The notes under the pieces are model-generated. The model had not been told where the DNA came from. It did no database searches and saw only the letters and a list, made by a program, of their open reading frames with translations. The translations under genes were made by a program, and so were the position numbers. Positions 11,658 through 20,801 of a DNA stretch of 64,000 nt are shown in pieces (the first letter of the stretch is position 1; each line of letters begins with the position of its first letter). Source of the stretch: Sulfitobacter sp. EhC04 (GTDB lineage: Bacteria > Pseudomonadota > Alphaproteobacteria > Rhodobacterales > Rhodobacteraceae); NCBI RefSeq assembly GCF_001650875.1, contig NZ_LXYI01000089.1:186001-250000 (forward strand). The letters run 5' to 3'.

Positions 11658-12548
11658 ATGAGCCCTACGATGAAACTGGCCACAGGCAGTATTGCAATCG
11701 GCATTGTCGTCTTGCTGCTCAAGGTGGTTGCCTATTGGGTCACCGGGTCTGTCGCGCTGTTTTCCGATGCTCTGGAAAGCACCGTGAACGTGGCCACGGC
11801 CATTGCGGCATTGATCGCGATACGGATCGCAGCGCGGCCTCCGGATTCGAACCACCCCTTTGGCCATCACAAGGCCGAATTCTTCAGCGCGGTGCTGGAG
11901 GGGGTGATGATTATTGTCGCCGCCCTGATCATCCTGAACCAGGCCGTTGGTGCCTTTGCATCCCCCCGCGCGCTGAATGCGCCGATTGAAGGGCTGGTGA
12001 TCAATCTTGCCGCCACCGCGCTTAACGGTGTCTGGGCATGGCTGCTGGTGACGCGGGGGCGTCGGTACAAATCGCCGGCGCTGGTCGCGGATGGCAGACA
12101 TCTGTTCACCGATGTCTTTACCTCATTCGGCGTCGCATTCGGAATACTGCTGGCCTTTGCCACCGGCCTTTGGGTGCTTGACCCTTTGATGGCCGTGGTC
12201 GTGGCGCTGAACATCCTCTGGTCCGGCTCGAAGGTGGTCAAGGAATCGCTAAGCGGTCTGATGGACGAGGCGGTGCCGGAGACGGAGCTGGACCAGATCA
12301 GGGAAATCATCGCCACCGAAGCGGGCGGTGCGACCCAGGCGCACGACTTGCGCACAAGGCACGCAGGCGCGATCACCTTTATTGATTTTCATCTCGTGGT
12401 GCCGGGAGAGACCTCTGTTTTTGAGGCGCATGAGATTTGCGACCGGGTGGAGAACAGGCTGCGGGCCGAACTGGGCGAAGCGCAGATCACCATTCACGTC
12501 GAACCCGAGCACAAGTCGAAGAGCACGGGCATTTTCATCGTCGATTGA
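11658..12548 (+). CDS. Cation diffusion facilitator family transporter
   Basis: Predicted proton-coupled exporter of divalent metal (zinc, iron or manganese type). It has 296 residues with six hydrophobic segments and a C-terminal cytosolic domain containing DFHLVVPGETSVFEAHEICDRVE. The TM5 site H-x3-D is intact (ADGRHLFTDVFTS), and the HPFGHHKAEFF loop is typical. In TM2 the usual H/D-x3-D site reads E-x3-N (SDALESTVN), a variant seen in one bacterial subgroup, so the metal should not be assumed. A small hairpin GTCGCA-CCC-TGCGAC lies between ubiB and this gene. Confidence 0.9.
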   Translation: MSPTMKLATGSIAIGIVVLLLKVVAYWVTGSVALFSDALESTVNVATAIAALIAIRIAARPPDSNHPFGHHKAEFFSAVLEGVMIIVAALIILNQAVGAFASPRALNAPIEGLVINLAATALNGVWAWLLVTRGRRYKSPALVADGRHLFTDVFTSFGVAFGILLAFATGLWVLDPLMAVVVALNILWSGSKVVKESLSGLMDEAVPETELDQIREIIATEAGGATQAHDLRTRHAGAITFIDFHLVVPGETSVFEAHEICDRVENRLRAELGEAQITIHVEPEHKSKSTGIFIVD

Positions 12549-12583
12549 GGATGATTTGTGCGCATCATGGTGCGGGGTACGAA

Positions 12584-12611
12584 AAAGGCCCCCGCAGATG
12601 CAGGGGCCTTC
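12584..12611 (-). terminator. Terminator between convergent CDF and ABC genes
   Basis: AAGGCCCC and GGGGCCTT arms form a strong hairpin; on the minus strand it is followed by TTTTTC, so it mainly serves the ABC binding-protein gene, but it can also stop transcripts from the CDF gene. Confidence 0.82.
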
Positions 12612-12626
12612 AGCTTTACCGTCAGA

Positions 12627-14105
12627 TCATTCGGTCCAGTGAACAGCCGTCAGATCGGTCGCTTGTGTGGGCGCATTTTCCCACAGGCCTTCGATGCCGG
12701 CCTTGGCCACTGTCGGCAGGGCAAGCTGGAACAGGTAGCCATTGACGTAATCCTCCGAGATCATGCGCTGTGCATCACCCAGCATCTGCGCCCGTTTGTC
12801 GGGGTCCGTGGTACGGTTCAGCTCTGTCATCAGCGCTTGCAGATCGGCGTTGTCGTACTGGAAATAGTAGTCCGGGTTGGCATAGATCCCGATGTCCATC
12901 GGCTCAGTATGGCTGACGATGGTCAGGCCAAAGTCCTTGCCCTTGAAGACTGTTTCAAGCCACTGCGCCCATTCAACATTGGTGATCTCGGCCTTGATGC
13001 CCACTTCGGCCAGCTGCGCCGCGATGATCTCTCCTCCGCGCCGGGCATAGGACGGGGGCGGCAGATGCAGCGTGGTTTCGAACCCGTCGGGAAAGCCCGC
13101 CTCTGCCAGAAGCGCCTTGGCTTTCTCCGGGTCATAATCGCTCATTGAGGTCAGATCGACATAGGCCGGGTTATGCGGGGCGAAATGGGTGCCGATGGGC
13201 GTGCCGAGGCCGAACATCGCGCCGTCGATGATCGCTTGCCGGTCAATCGCATGGGCCATCGCCTCGCGCACCTTCACGTTGTCGAAGGGCGCGCGGGTGT
13301 TGTTGGTGGAGAGAATAGTCTCACCCTCGGTGGAGCCGACGATCACCTGGAAACGCGGATCGGCCTCGAACTGCGGCAGGTTCTCCGGTGCCGGGAAGCC
13401 AGCAAAGACATCCGCATCCTCGGCCATCATCGCGGCAAAGGCGGCGGTGGGGTCCGAGATGAACTTGAACGTCGCGGATTCAAGTAGCGCGGGCGTGCCC
13501 CAGTAATCGGGGCTCTTCGACAGCTCGATCTTGTCACCCTGCGTCCAGCTGTCGAACTTGAAGGCACCGGTCCCGATCGGCTGCTGTTTGATGTTGTCGA
13601 TGCTTTCTGGTGCCACGATCACCGCATCACCCCAGGCAAGGTTGAACAACATGCTGCCGTTCTGCTCGCTCAGCTTGACCTCGACGGTCATGGGGTCAAT
13701 CACATTGACCTCTGAAATGGCTGAATAAAGCGCCTTTTGCGCATTGGCACTGTCTTCGGCATTGATGCGGTCGAGGCTGAATTTCACATCCTCCGCGTCC
13801 ATCGTGGTGCCATCGTGAAAGGTGACGCCCTGGCGCAGCGTGAAGGTATAGGTCAGCCCGTCGTCAGAAATTTCCCAGCTTTCCGCCAGTCCCGGCACGA
13901 CGGAGCCGTCGGACATGAAGCGTGTCAGCCCCTCGAACACGTTGGAATAAAGCACGGAATCGATTGCCCCGGCAGCGGCCGATGTGGGGTCAAGGTGAGG
14001 CGGCTCAAGTTGCAGCGCGACGGTGATGTCGTCCTTGGCAACAGCCGCGCCTGCCATCAGGGCGGCGGTGCTGACGCCCAGCAGCAAGTGGCGAAGGTGG
14101 AACAT
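12627..14105 (-). CDS. Periplasmic binding protein of a peptide/dipeptide-type ABC transporter
   Basis: Family 5 solute-binding protein, 492 residues. A signal peptide (MFHLRHLLLGVSTAALMAGAAVA) precedes a mature protein starting KDDITVALQLEPPHLDPT. The family-5 pattern is clear: LAESWEISDDGLTYTFTLR, FHDGTTMDAEDVKFSLDRI and the later VREAMAHAIDRQAII. There are no permease or ATPase genes beside it, so it is an orphan binding protein in this window; substrate unknown (oligopeptides, opines and related compounds are typical). It ends at a strong terminator. Confidence 0.9.
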   Translation of the reverse strand: MFHLRHLLLGVSTAALMAGAAVAKDDITVALQLEPPHLDPTSAAAGAIDSVLYSNVFEGLTRFMSDGSVVPGLAESWEISDDGLTYTFTLRQGVTFHDGTTMDAEDVKFSLDRINAEDSANAQKALYSAISEVNVIDPMTVEVKLSEQNGSMLFNLAWGDAVIVAPESIDNIKQQPIGTGAFKFDSWTQGDKIELSKSPDYWGTPALLESATFKFISDPTAAFAAMMAEDADVFAGFPAPENLPQFEADPRFQVIVGSTEGETILSTNNTRAPFDNVKVREAMAHAIDRQAIIDGAMFGLGTPIGTHFAPHNPAYVDLTSMSDYDPEKAKALLAEAGFPDGFETTLHLPPPSYARRGGEIIAAQLAEVGIKAEITNVEWAQWLETVFKGKDFGLTIVSHTEPMDIGIYANPDYYFQYDNADLQALMTELNRTTDPDKRAQMLGDAQRMISEDYVNGYLFQLALPTVAKAGIEGLWENAPTQATDLTAVHWTE

Positions 14106-14239
14106 GGGTGGTCTCCCTATTGGTTATGACGAAAGGTAGCCAAATCGCGGACTTCTTGCCAGCGTTCTTATATCGGTCAATTGCCATTCATGCACGAAAC
14201 GCCTAGTCAGCGACCTTTGATTCAGGGGCGGGCGACGGC

Positions 14240-15496
14240 ATGTCAGCGACATTGGGTATAGATTTCGGCACATCGAATTCTGCCGCCGGGATTCTTGTAG
14301 ACGGCAGACCGCATTTGATTCCACTTGAGGCCGATGCGCAGACCTTGCCGACGGCGGTGTTTTTCGATTTCGAAGCGGGCCGGATGGTGGTTGGCGAACA
14401 GGCGAGCGCGGCCCTGCTTGCGGGGGATGAAGGGCGCTATATGCGCGGGCTGAAAAGCCTGCTGGGCACAAGGCTGATGCGCGAAAGCAGGATGCTGTTG
14501 GGAGAGAGGCTGGATTTCGTCGACATCGTCGCGCGGTTTCTGGCGGAGGTGAAATCAAGGGCCGAAGTGGCAACCGGCACCATGTTTGACCGCGCGCTTT
14601 CCGGGCGGCCGGTCCGGTTTCATTCGGCTGATGCCAGACGCGATGCGCGGGCGCTGGTGGACCTGACAGAAGCCTACCGCCGCGCGGGCTTTGCTGACGT
14701 GAAATTCATGAACGAGCCGGAGGCGGCGGCACTGGCAAACCGCGACGTTCTGGCCCCCGGCGACCTGGCGTTGATCGTGGACATCGGCGGCGGCACGTCG
14801 GATTTCACGCTGTTCCGGCAGGAAGGCACGGCAGAGATCGACATTCTTGCCAGCCACGGCGTGCGCGTCGGCGGCACCGATTTCGACCGCACGCTCAGCA
14901 TCGGGCGCGTCATGCCGCAACTGGGCATGGGCAGTCCGATCCGCCATGCTTTTGGCGATGACACGCATATTGCGCCGAACGCCATCTTCAATGACCTGGC
15001 CACCTGGGCCAAGATCCCGTTTCTTTATGGCCCCGATACCCGCAAGGCGGCGGCGGAGCTGGAGAGGTTCGCGGTACATCCCAAGCGGCTGGGCCGTCTG
15101 GTCAAGGTGCTGGAGGATGAACTGGGCCATGATCTTGCCTTTGCCGTAGAGGCGGGAAAGATCATGGCGAACACACCGGGGGTCACCGACCCTGTGGTCA
15201 AGGTCGGGATGCTGAAGCCCGGTGCCACATTGCCCCTGCCTGCGGACTGGATGACAACGCGGCTGTTCCCGCTTGCGGATGAAATCGGCGCGGCGGCGTC
15301 GGAGGTGCTGGTCACGGCAGGGGTTACGCCGGACCAGGTCGACAAGGTGATCTTTGTCGGCGGGTCCAGCCTGATGCAGGTGGTCGAAGACGCCCTGCGC
15401 GCGCGCCTGCCGAATGCCGACATCCATCGGGGTGCGGCGCTGACCGCGATTGTCGATGGGCTGGCCATCGGTGCCGCGACCGCCTTTTACGGCTAG
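14240..15496 (+). CDS. Hsp70-family protein (YegD-like)
   Basis: Actin-fold ATPase related to DnaK but short: 418 residues, covering the nucleotide-binding domain with little left for a substrate-binding domain. Phosphate loops GIDFGTSNSAAGI (N-terminus) and VDIGGGTSDFTLF, the connecting motif MNEPEAAALA, and the adenosine motif VGGSSLMQVVEDAL are present. This is the arrangement of E. coli YegD, whose role is not settled. It is divergent from the ABC binding protein and its last 4 nt overlap the convergent M20 gene. Confidence 0.88.
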   Translation: MSATLGIDFGTSNSAAGILVDGRPHLIPLEADAQTLPTAVFFDFEAGRMVVGEQASAALLAGDEGRYMRGLKSLLGTRLMRESRMLLGERLDFVDIVARFLAEVKSRAEVATGTMFDRALSGRPVRFHSADARRDARALVDLTEAYRRAGFADVKFMNEPEAAALANRDVLAPGDLALIVDIGGGTSDFTLFRQEGTAEIDILASHGVRVGGTDFDRTLSIGRVMPQLGMGSPIRHAFGDDTHIAPNAIFNDLATWAKIPFLYGPDTRKAAAELERFAVHPKRLGRLVKVLEDELGHDLAFAVEAGKIMANTPGVTDPVVKVGMLKPGATLPLPADWMTTRLFPLADEIGAAASEVLVTAGVTPDQVDKVIFVGGSSLMQVVEDALRARLPNADIHRGAALTAIVDGLAIGAATAFYG

Positions 15497-16785
15497 CCCT
15501 TCAGCAGCAGGCTTTCCATCGCGGCGCCCATGACCATCGCGCTGTCGATCATGTCGTCGATGCCGATCCATTCGTCCGGTTTGTGGGCCAGTTCCAGCAC
15601 CCCCGGCCCGTAGGCGATGCAGTTCTTCAGGGTGCCGATCCGGTCGATGTGCTTCTGGTCATAGCTGCCGGGCGATGCGACATATTCGGGTGGTTTGCCC
15701 ATAACCTGTTCGATGGCCTCTGCCACGGTGCGGACCACCGGCGCATCACGGTCCGTCATGGAGGGCAGGACCGAGTTTCGTTCGGTGAGTTCAAACTCGA
15801 AATTGGCGCGTGTGGCGCGCAGGCCTTCCAGCAGGCCCATGACCTCACCCCGGACCTGGTCAAGCGGCTCTTCGATCAGGAATCGCCTGTCGATCACGAT
15901 GCGGCAGCTGTCAGGGACGCAATGGGCCTGCAGGCCGGTGAAGCCTTCTTCCGGCTCGGCCTCTCCGCCGTGGATGGAGTTGATGTTCATCGTCGATTGC
16001 CGCGCACCTTCGGGCACGACCGGCATGTCGGTGTATCGGGCAGCCATGGCCGGGAACAGCTTGTCCTCGAACTCTTGCAGGACAGCGCCCATGTGCCGCA
16101 CGGCGCAGTCGCCCAGAAACGGCATCGCGCCATGGGCGATCTCGCCCTTTGTTTCGATCTCGGCCCACCAGCCACCGCGATGGCCCAGGCAGATGCGGTC
16201 CTTGTTCAGCGGTTCGGGGATGATGACGTGCTGAACGCGCGATGGATTGAAATAGCCCTGCTCTGCCAGGTAGGCGACACCGCCATAGCCGCCGGTCTCT
16301 TCGTCTGCGGTGCCCGAAATCTCAATCGCACCGGCAAAGTCCAGGTGCGTTTCGATAAACGCCTCAGCCGCGATGATGGAGGCGGCCAGCCCGCCCTTCA
16401 TGTCACATGCACCGCGCCCGTAGATCTTGCCATCGGCGATCTCCCCGCCAAAGGGATCGAACGTCCAACCGGCACCGACCTCCACCACGTCCGTGTGGCT
16501 GTTGAAGTGGATGCAGTCGCCGGGGCGCTTGCCCTCGCGCCGGGCGACGATGTTCCAGCGCGGATATTTGTCGCTGTCGCCGGGGGTGCCGGTGGCGCGG
16601 ATCAGCTCGGTCTCGAAACCATGTTTGCGCAGACGTTTGTCCATGTATTCGCAGATCAGACGATAGTCCCGCCCCGGCGGGTTCAGGGTGGGGATGCGGA
16701 TCAGGTCCTGGGTCAGCGCGATGAGGTCATCACGCTTGGCAGAGATGGCAGTGCGGAGCGTTGTGTTCATGCCTGCATCGTTCAC
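15493..16785 (-). CDS. M20-family metallo-deacetylase (ArgE/DapE type)
   Basis: Predicted zinc amidohydrolase acting on an N-acyl amino acid, 430 residues. Metal and catalytic motifs are visible: HFNSHTDVVEVG, the bridging aspartate in YGRGACDMKGG, the catalytic pair DEETGG, and a late HGAMPF. GTG 16785 overlaps the upstream stop as GTGA, supporting this start; ATG 16770 (MNTTLRTAIS) is the alternative. Coupling to a class V aminotransferase suggests catabolism of a modified amino acid, but the substrate is not evident. Confidence 0.88.
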   Translation of the reverse strand: MNDAGMNTTLRTAISAKRDDLIALTQDLIRIPTLNPPGRDYRLICEYMDKRLRKHGFETELIRATGTPGDSDKYPRWNIVARREGKRPGDCIHFNSHTDVVEVGAGWTFDPFGGEIADGKIYGRGACDMKGGLAASIIAAEAFIETHLDFAGAIEISGTADEETGGYGGVAYLAEQGYFNPSRVQHVIIPEPLNKDRICLGHRGGWWAEIETKGEIAHGAMPFLGDCAVRHMGAVLQEFEDKLFPAMAARYTDMPVVPEGARQSTMNINSIHGGEAEPEEGFTGLQAHCVPDSCRIVIDRRFLIEEPLDQVRGEVMGLLEGLRATRANFEFELTERNSVLPSMTDRDAPVVRTVAEAIEQVMGKPPEYVASPGSYDQKHIDRIGTLKNCIAYGPGVLELAHKPDEWIGIDDMIDSAMVMGAAMESLLLKG

Positions 16786-18053
16786 TGGTCAGAGACGATT
16801 GGCAAGGTCATCTCTTGCATGGCCAACAGCAGCGCGCGGACTTCTGCGAGGGTATTATAGTGGCAAAGCGAGACACGCACCGCAGCGTCGAGGCCAAGCG
16901 GGGTCAGGACATTCCCCGAATAGTGATCTGCGCGGCGAATGTGAGTGCGGATTCCGTCGTCGTTAAGGTTTGCCACGATCTGACCCGCGGGAAGCCGATC
17001 AAGCGCAAAACAGACAAGTCCCTCGCGATCCCCATTGTCGGACCCGCCCAGGATCGTGACTCCCGGCAGCGAGGTAAGGCCGGGCAGGTTGCCCAGCCCA
17101 TACAGCAGGGCATCGGTCAGCGCCTTTTCATGGGCATGGATGCTGGCACCGGCAGCGACGATCCGGCTGCGGGTATCAGTCTTGTCCGACACCTCGCCGC
17201 CCAGCCAGTCCAGATAGCGCACAACATCTGAAAACGTGGCATATGCCCCGGTGTCGCGGGTGCCCATTTCCCAATTTCCCTCAGGTCCGCCCGCAAGTGT
17301 TTCGATGTCGAGCGCGGTCAGCTTGTCAGAGGCCCAGGCCACGCCGTAACCGTGCCGGGAGAACATCTTGTAGGGAGAGACGACATAGCCGTCGATGTCA
17401 TAGGCGGCGATGTCGATCTGTCCGTGGCTGGCGTGCTGGATGCCGTCCACGATGATGAAAGCATCCGGTGCCCTGGCGCGGATCGCCTTGGCAATCGCGA
17501 CCACATCGTTGGCAATGCCGGTCACGGGCGAGGTATGCAGGATCGTCGCGACGCTGACATCATCCCGTAGGATATCGGCATAGGCGGATGCCGTGACCTG
17601 GCCGGTTGCGTCGTCATGCGGCACGCTGAGGTATTCAACCCCGGCCTGCTGCGCCCAATGTTGTGCCGCGCTACGCGACGCTGGATGCTCAACCGTTGAT
17701 CCGATCACCGCGCCGCGGGTCGGGTGACCCATGATCGCGGTCCGTATCAGCCTGAACAGCAGTTCGGTCCCTGATTCCCCGACAAAAAAGCGGCCCGACG
17801 TCGCGTTGAAGAAGACGGCCATGTCGGTTCTGGCGTCGGCAATAACCTTGACCAGTGCGGCAGAGGCCGGGTTGTCCCGGCCCTGATTGTCCGGGATCGC
17901 GGCGTACTTCGCGGAAGTCTCCACCACGGATTTCAGGGTCAGCGCGCCGCCCGCATTCTCGAAGAAGATGCGCGGCCCCGAGAAGGGGCATGTGTCAACA
18001 TGTGCAAATCTTTCACGGATTTCATCGCTAAGACGGTCTGAGTGAGGTTTCAT
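16782..18053 (-). CDS. Class V PLP-dependent aminotransferase (cysteine-desulfurase-like)
   Basis: Fold-type I PLP enzyme of 423 residues. Features: FFENAGGALTLKSVV near the N-terminus, the PLP-stacking region STVEHPASRSAAQHWA, the PLP aspartate in FIIVDGIQHASHG, and the Schiff-base lysine in VVSPYKMFSRHGYG. There is no conserved cysteine loop typical of IscS, so the label is structural rather than a claim of desulfurase activity; transaminase or lyase reactions are equally possible. It is the first gene of a two-gene unit with the M20 hydrolase. Confidence 0.87.
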   Translation of the reverse strand: MKPHSDRLSDEIRERFAHVDTCPFSGPRIFFENAGGALTLKSVVETSAKYAAIPDNQGRDNPASAALVKVIADARTDMAVFFNATSGRFFVGESGTELLFRLIRTAIMGHPTRGAVIGSTVEHPASRSAAQHWAQQAGVEYLSVPHDDATGQVTASAYADILRDDVSVATILHTSPVTGIANDVVAIAKAIRARAPDAFIIVDGIQHASHGQIDIAAYDIDGYVVSPYKMFSRHGYGVAWASDKLTALDIETLAGGPEGNWEMGTRDTGAYATFSDVVRYLDWLGGEVSDKTDTRSRIVAAGASIHAHEKALTDALLYGLGNLPGLTSLPGVTILGGSDNGDREGLVCFALDRLPAGQIVANLNDDGIRTHIRRADHYSGNVLTPLGLDAAVRVSLCHYNTLAEVRALLLAMQEMTLPIVSDQ

Positions 18054-18187
18054 GGATTCTTCCTTTGCTGAGCATTGTTTTGAAAGCTCCGCACGGAGGG
18101 TGCAAGCGCGCTATTTGCACGAAAGCGCTGTCAGCCCCGAAGAACCGCACTATTTCCCATTGAAATCGGTTTTAAAGGATAATCGCG

Positions 18188-19033
18188 ATGGCGCCACTGA
18201 TCCGGCATCACCCCAGTGAGAAAGAGTTTGAAGACGCGGCGGAAGAGAAATCGGTCCATGAGGCGGCGGCCTTGTCGCCCCGGATGATCTATGAGGTCAT
18301 CCGGCGGGATGGTGAAGAGGAGCTGGCCCGCACCAAGAGATCTCTGATCTGGTCGGGCATCGCTGCGGGCATGCTCATCAGCCTGTCGGTACTGGGCGAG
18401 GCGATATTCAGGGCGCATCTGCCTGATGTGTCATGGCGGCCACTGCTGGAGAATCTGGGCTATTCGCTTGGCTTTCTGGCCGTGATCATGGGCCGGATGC
18501 AATTGTTCACCGAAAATACCATCACGACCGTTCTGCCGATCATGCAGCAAAGGACCGCGCATTCGCTGTTCTGCATGACGCGGCTTTGGACGATTGTGCT
18601 GACAGCGAACGTCATCGGGGCCTTTGCGGCGGCGTCTCTGTTCGTCTTTACCTCGGCCATTCCGGACGAGACGATGGCGGCCATCGTGGTTCTTTCGGAA
18701 CATGCCACGGGGATGGCCGCTTCTGAAAGTTTCTGGCGCGCCATTCCGGCAGGGGTGATTGTTGCACTCATCGTCTGGATGCTGCCGCAGGCGGATGAGG
18801 CCGCTTTTTTCCTGATCCTTACGTTCACATGGCTGATTGCTGCGGGTGATTTCACGCATATCGTCGCCGGGTCCGTCGAAATGGCCGTTCTGCTGTTGCG
18901 TGGTGAATTGGCTGGCATGCAGGCAATCTTCGGGTTTTTCCTGCCGGTTCTTGCTGGTAACATCATCGGCGGAACGATCATCTTCACCCTTGTCGCATGG
19001 GGGCAGGTTCGCGACGATGTTGAGGAAGGATAG
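18188..19033 (+). CDS. Formate/nitrite transporter family protein (YfdC-like)
   Basis: Inner-membrane channel-like protein of the FNT family, 281 residues. A charged N-terminal cytosolic stretch of about 50 residues (EFEDAAEEKSVHEAAALSP) precedes six hydrophobic segments; LGFLAVIMGRMQLFTENTI and GNIIGGTIIFTLVAWG match the two half-repeats. The long acidic N-terminus and the absence of formate metabolism genes nearby favour the YfdC subgroup over a true formate channel. It is followed after 3 nt by a YihY-family gene and lies close to the general stress response locus. Confidence 0.86.
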   Translation: MAPLIRHHPSEKEFEDAAEEKSVHEAAALSPRMIYEVIRRDGEEELARTKRSLIWSGIAAGMLISLSVLGEAIFRAHLPDVSWRPLLENLGYSLGFLAVIMGRMQLFTENTITTVLPIMQQRTAHSLFCMTRLWTIVLTANVIGAFAAASLFVFTSAIPDETMAAIVVLSEHATGMAASESFWRAIPAGVIVALIVWMLPQADEAAFFLILTFTWLIAAGDFTHIVAGSVEMAVLLLRGELAGMQAIFGFFLPVLAGNIIGGTIIFTLVAWGQVRDDVEEG

Positions 19034-19036
19034 ATT

Positions 19037-19963
19037 ATGGCAACGCTCAAACTGCCGAGAAGCCCCCGGTTGTATTGGGAGGCATTCAAGGCGAGCCTGA
19101 GCCATGTCGCCGAGAACGACCTGTCCCTTGTCTCTGCCGGTGTCGCCTTCTTTGCGATGCTGTCGTTGTTCCCCGCCCTTGCCGCTGTCATCGCCATTCT
19201 CGGGCTCATCTCTGACCCGGCGGTTGTCCTGCCGCAGCTTGAGGATATGCGTGGTTTTCTACCCAATGATGTCTATGAAATCATAAATGTTCAGGTCACG
19301 TCACTGATCACTGCCAGCAGCGAAACGCTGGGTTGGGCGGGTCTTTTGTCATTGTTCTTTGCCCTCTGGTCAGCGCGGGCGGGCGTCGGCGCAATGATGG
19401 TCGGGCTGAACAACGTCTATAAACAACGGAACCGGAACACGGCGTGGCATTATTTGCGGGCGCTTATGCTCACGGTCATGCTGGTTCTGGTCGGGATCGT
19501 GGCGTTGCTCGCCCTTGTTGTGACTCCGGTTGTGCTGGCGTTCTTTCCTTTGGGTCCATTCGGGACATGGGTGGTCGAGCTGATCCGGTGGGTCATCGCA
19601 ATCGCCGTTCTTTTCGCGGGGGTCGGTGTTCTTTATCGGTTCGGTCCAAACCGGAAAGCGGCGCGGTTGCCGTGGCTGTCTGCGGGTGCTGTTCTTGCAG
19701 TTGTCGCCTGGGCAATACTGTCTTTTGGCTTTTCCTACTACGTGGCAAATTTCGGCAATTACAATCAGGTATACGGGTCCATCGGTGCGGTCATCGCAAT
19801 GCTGATCTGGCTGTGGATCTCAAGCTTCCTGGTGTTGTTCGGCGCGTCGCTTAATGCCCAGATCGAGCTGAGGACCAGAGTGGATTCAACCGTCGGTCCA
19901 TCCCGGCCCAGGGGGCAGCGCGGCGCGGTTGTGGCTGATGAAATCGTGGAAGTTCCCGAATAG
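19037..19963 (+). CDS. YihY/BrkB-family inner-membrane protein
   Basis: Polytopic membrane protein of 308 residues. Typical YihY features: an N-terminal amphipathic stretch, DLSLVSAGVAFFAMLSLFPALAA, ARAGVGAMMVGLNNVYKQR, and YGSIGAVIAMLIWLWISSFLVLFGASLNAQ near the end, with about six membrane segments. Molecular function of the family is not established (it is not the RNase BN it was once named for). GAGGAAGGA supplies the ribosome-binding site and the gene is co-transcribed with the FNT gene. Confidence 0.88.
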   Translation: MATLKLPRSPRLYWEAFKASLSHVAENDLSLVSAGVAFFAMLSLFPALAAVIAILGLISDPAVVLPQLEDMRGFLPNDVYEIINVQVTSLITASSETLGWAGLLSLFFALWSARAGVGAMMVGLNNVYKQRNRNTAWHYLRALMLTVMLVLVGIVALLALVVTPVVLAFFPLGPFGTWVVELIRWVIAIAVLFAGVGVLYRFGPNRKAARLPWLSAGAVLAVVAWAILSFGFSYYVANFGNYNQVYGSIGAVIAMLIWLWISSFLVLFGASLNAQIELRTRVDSTVGPSRPRGQRGAVVADEIVEVPE

Positions 19964-19985
19964 ATTTAACCTTTGGGATGTCAGA

Positions 19986-20714
19986 TCACATGAGCGGTCT
20001 GGGTCGGAGGTTGTTATAGGATGTCATTCCAATTTCAGCCAGTTCATCAGGTTGCATGATGTGCAATGTCCCGTTGCCCCAAGAGACCAGCTGCGCCTCT
20101 CGCAGCTTGGCGAGCGTCTTGTTGGTGTGAACAAGCGATAGACCCAAAGCATCGGCAAGATCGCGTTGGGTATAGGGCAAATCCATCTGATTGTTTTCGA
20201 CCATGCCCAAGGCCAGACCGCGCTGGTACACCTTGATCAGCGCCCAGGCCAGAGATTGCGTGGCGGTGCGCTGGCCCAGGGTCGCGACGGTTTCACCCAG
20301 AAAATGCTCCTCGATTGCGGCAAGCCAGGTGATGTCGAAGGCGCGACTCGGATGGGAACGGAAGAAATTCCAGAATTCAGAGCGGTCGAAGACGCACAGC
20401 CGCATGCGCGTGCGGGCTTCCACCGAATGTCCCATCTTTCCTAACAGACCCGCCTGAAGACCAATGAATTCTCCGGGGAAAACGAAACTAATCACCTGAC
20501 GTTCGCCGTTTTCCAGCGTTTTGTCGCGGATGCCCAGGCCCGACAATACCGTGAACAGTTGGGGCGCATTCGACCCTTCCATCAGGATCGGGGTGCCGGG
20601 GTCGATGGTCAGTTCTCCGGCTTTGAATTTCTGCATGAAATCAACTTCGTCCGAGGAAAGAGCGATAAAAAGGTCTTTTTGTCTGAGTGGACAATTTTTG
20701 CACTTGGTTACCAT
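19986..20714 (-). CDS. Crp/Fnr-family transcriptional regulator
   Basis: 242-residue regulator with an N-terminal cyclic-nucleotide-binding-type beta barrel (VLSGLGIRDKTLENGERQVISFVFPGEFIGLQ) and a C-terminal winged helix (YTQRDLADALGLSLVHTNKTLAKLREAQLV). The N-terminus has C-K-N-C (Cys5, Cys8) and one more cysteine in RLCVFD, but the third N-terminal ligand of FNR's 4Fe-4S cluster is missing, so it should not be called an oxygen-sensing FNR without test. Its neighbour divergently is a phospho-acceptor-less receiver. Confidence 0.88.
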   Translation of the reverse strand: MVTKCKNCPLRQKDLFIALSSDEVDFMQKFKAGELTIDPGTPILMEGSNAPQLFTVLSGLGIRDKTLENGERQVISFVFPGEFIGLQAGLLGKMGHSVEARTRMRLCVFDRSEFWNFFRSHPSRAFDITWLAAIEEHFLGETVATLGQRTATQSLAWALIKVYQRGLALGMVENNQMDLPYTQRDLADALGLSLVHTNKTLAKLREAQLVSWGNGTLHIMQPDELAEIGMTSYNNLRPRPLM

Positions 20715-20801
20715 TTATCACTACCTCTATATGTCATAGCTTAATGCAGCCGTGGTCACTCTGCTGTATGTCGTGGCTTTTAGACCGGAAGTAAGACTGC
20801 C

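Noticed and set aside
18140-18187. EcfG promoter for the FNT-YihY operon
   Set aside because: Only AGAAC and CGGTT at 21-nt spacing; does not fit GGAAC-N16/17-CGTT.
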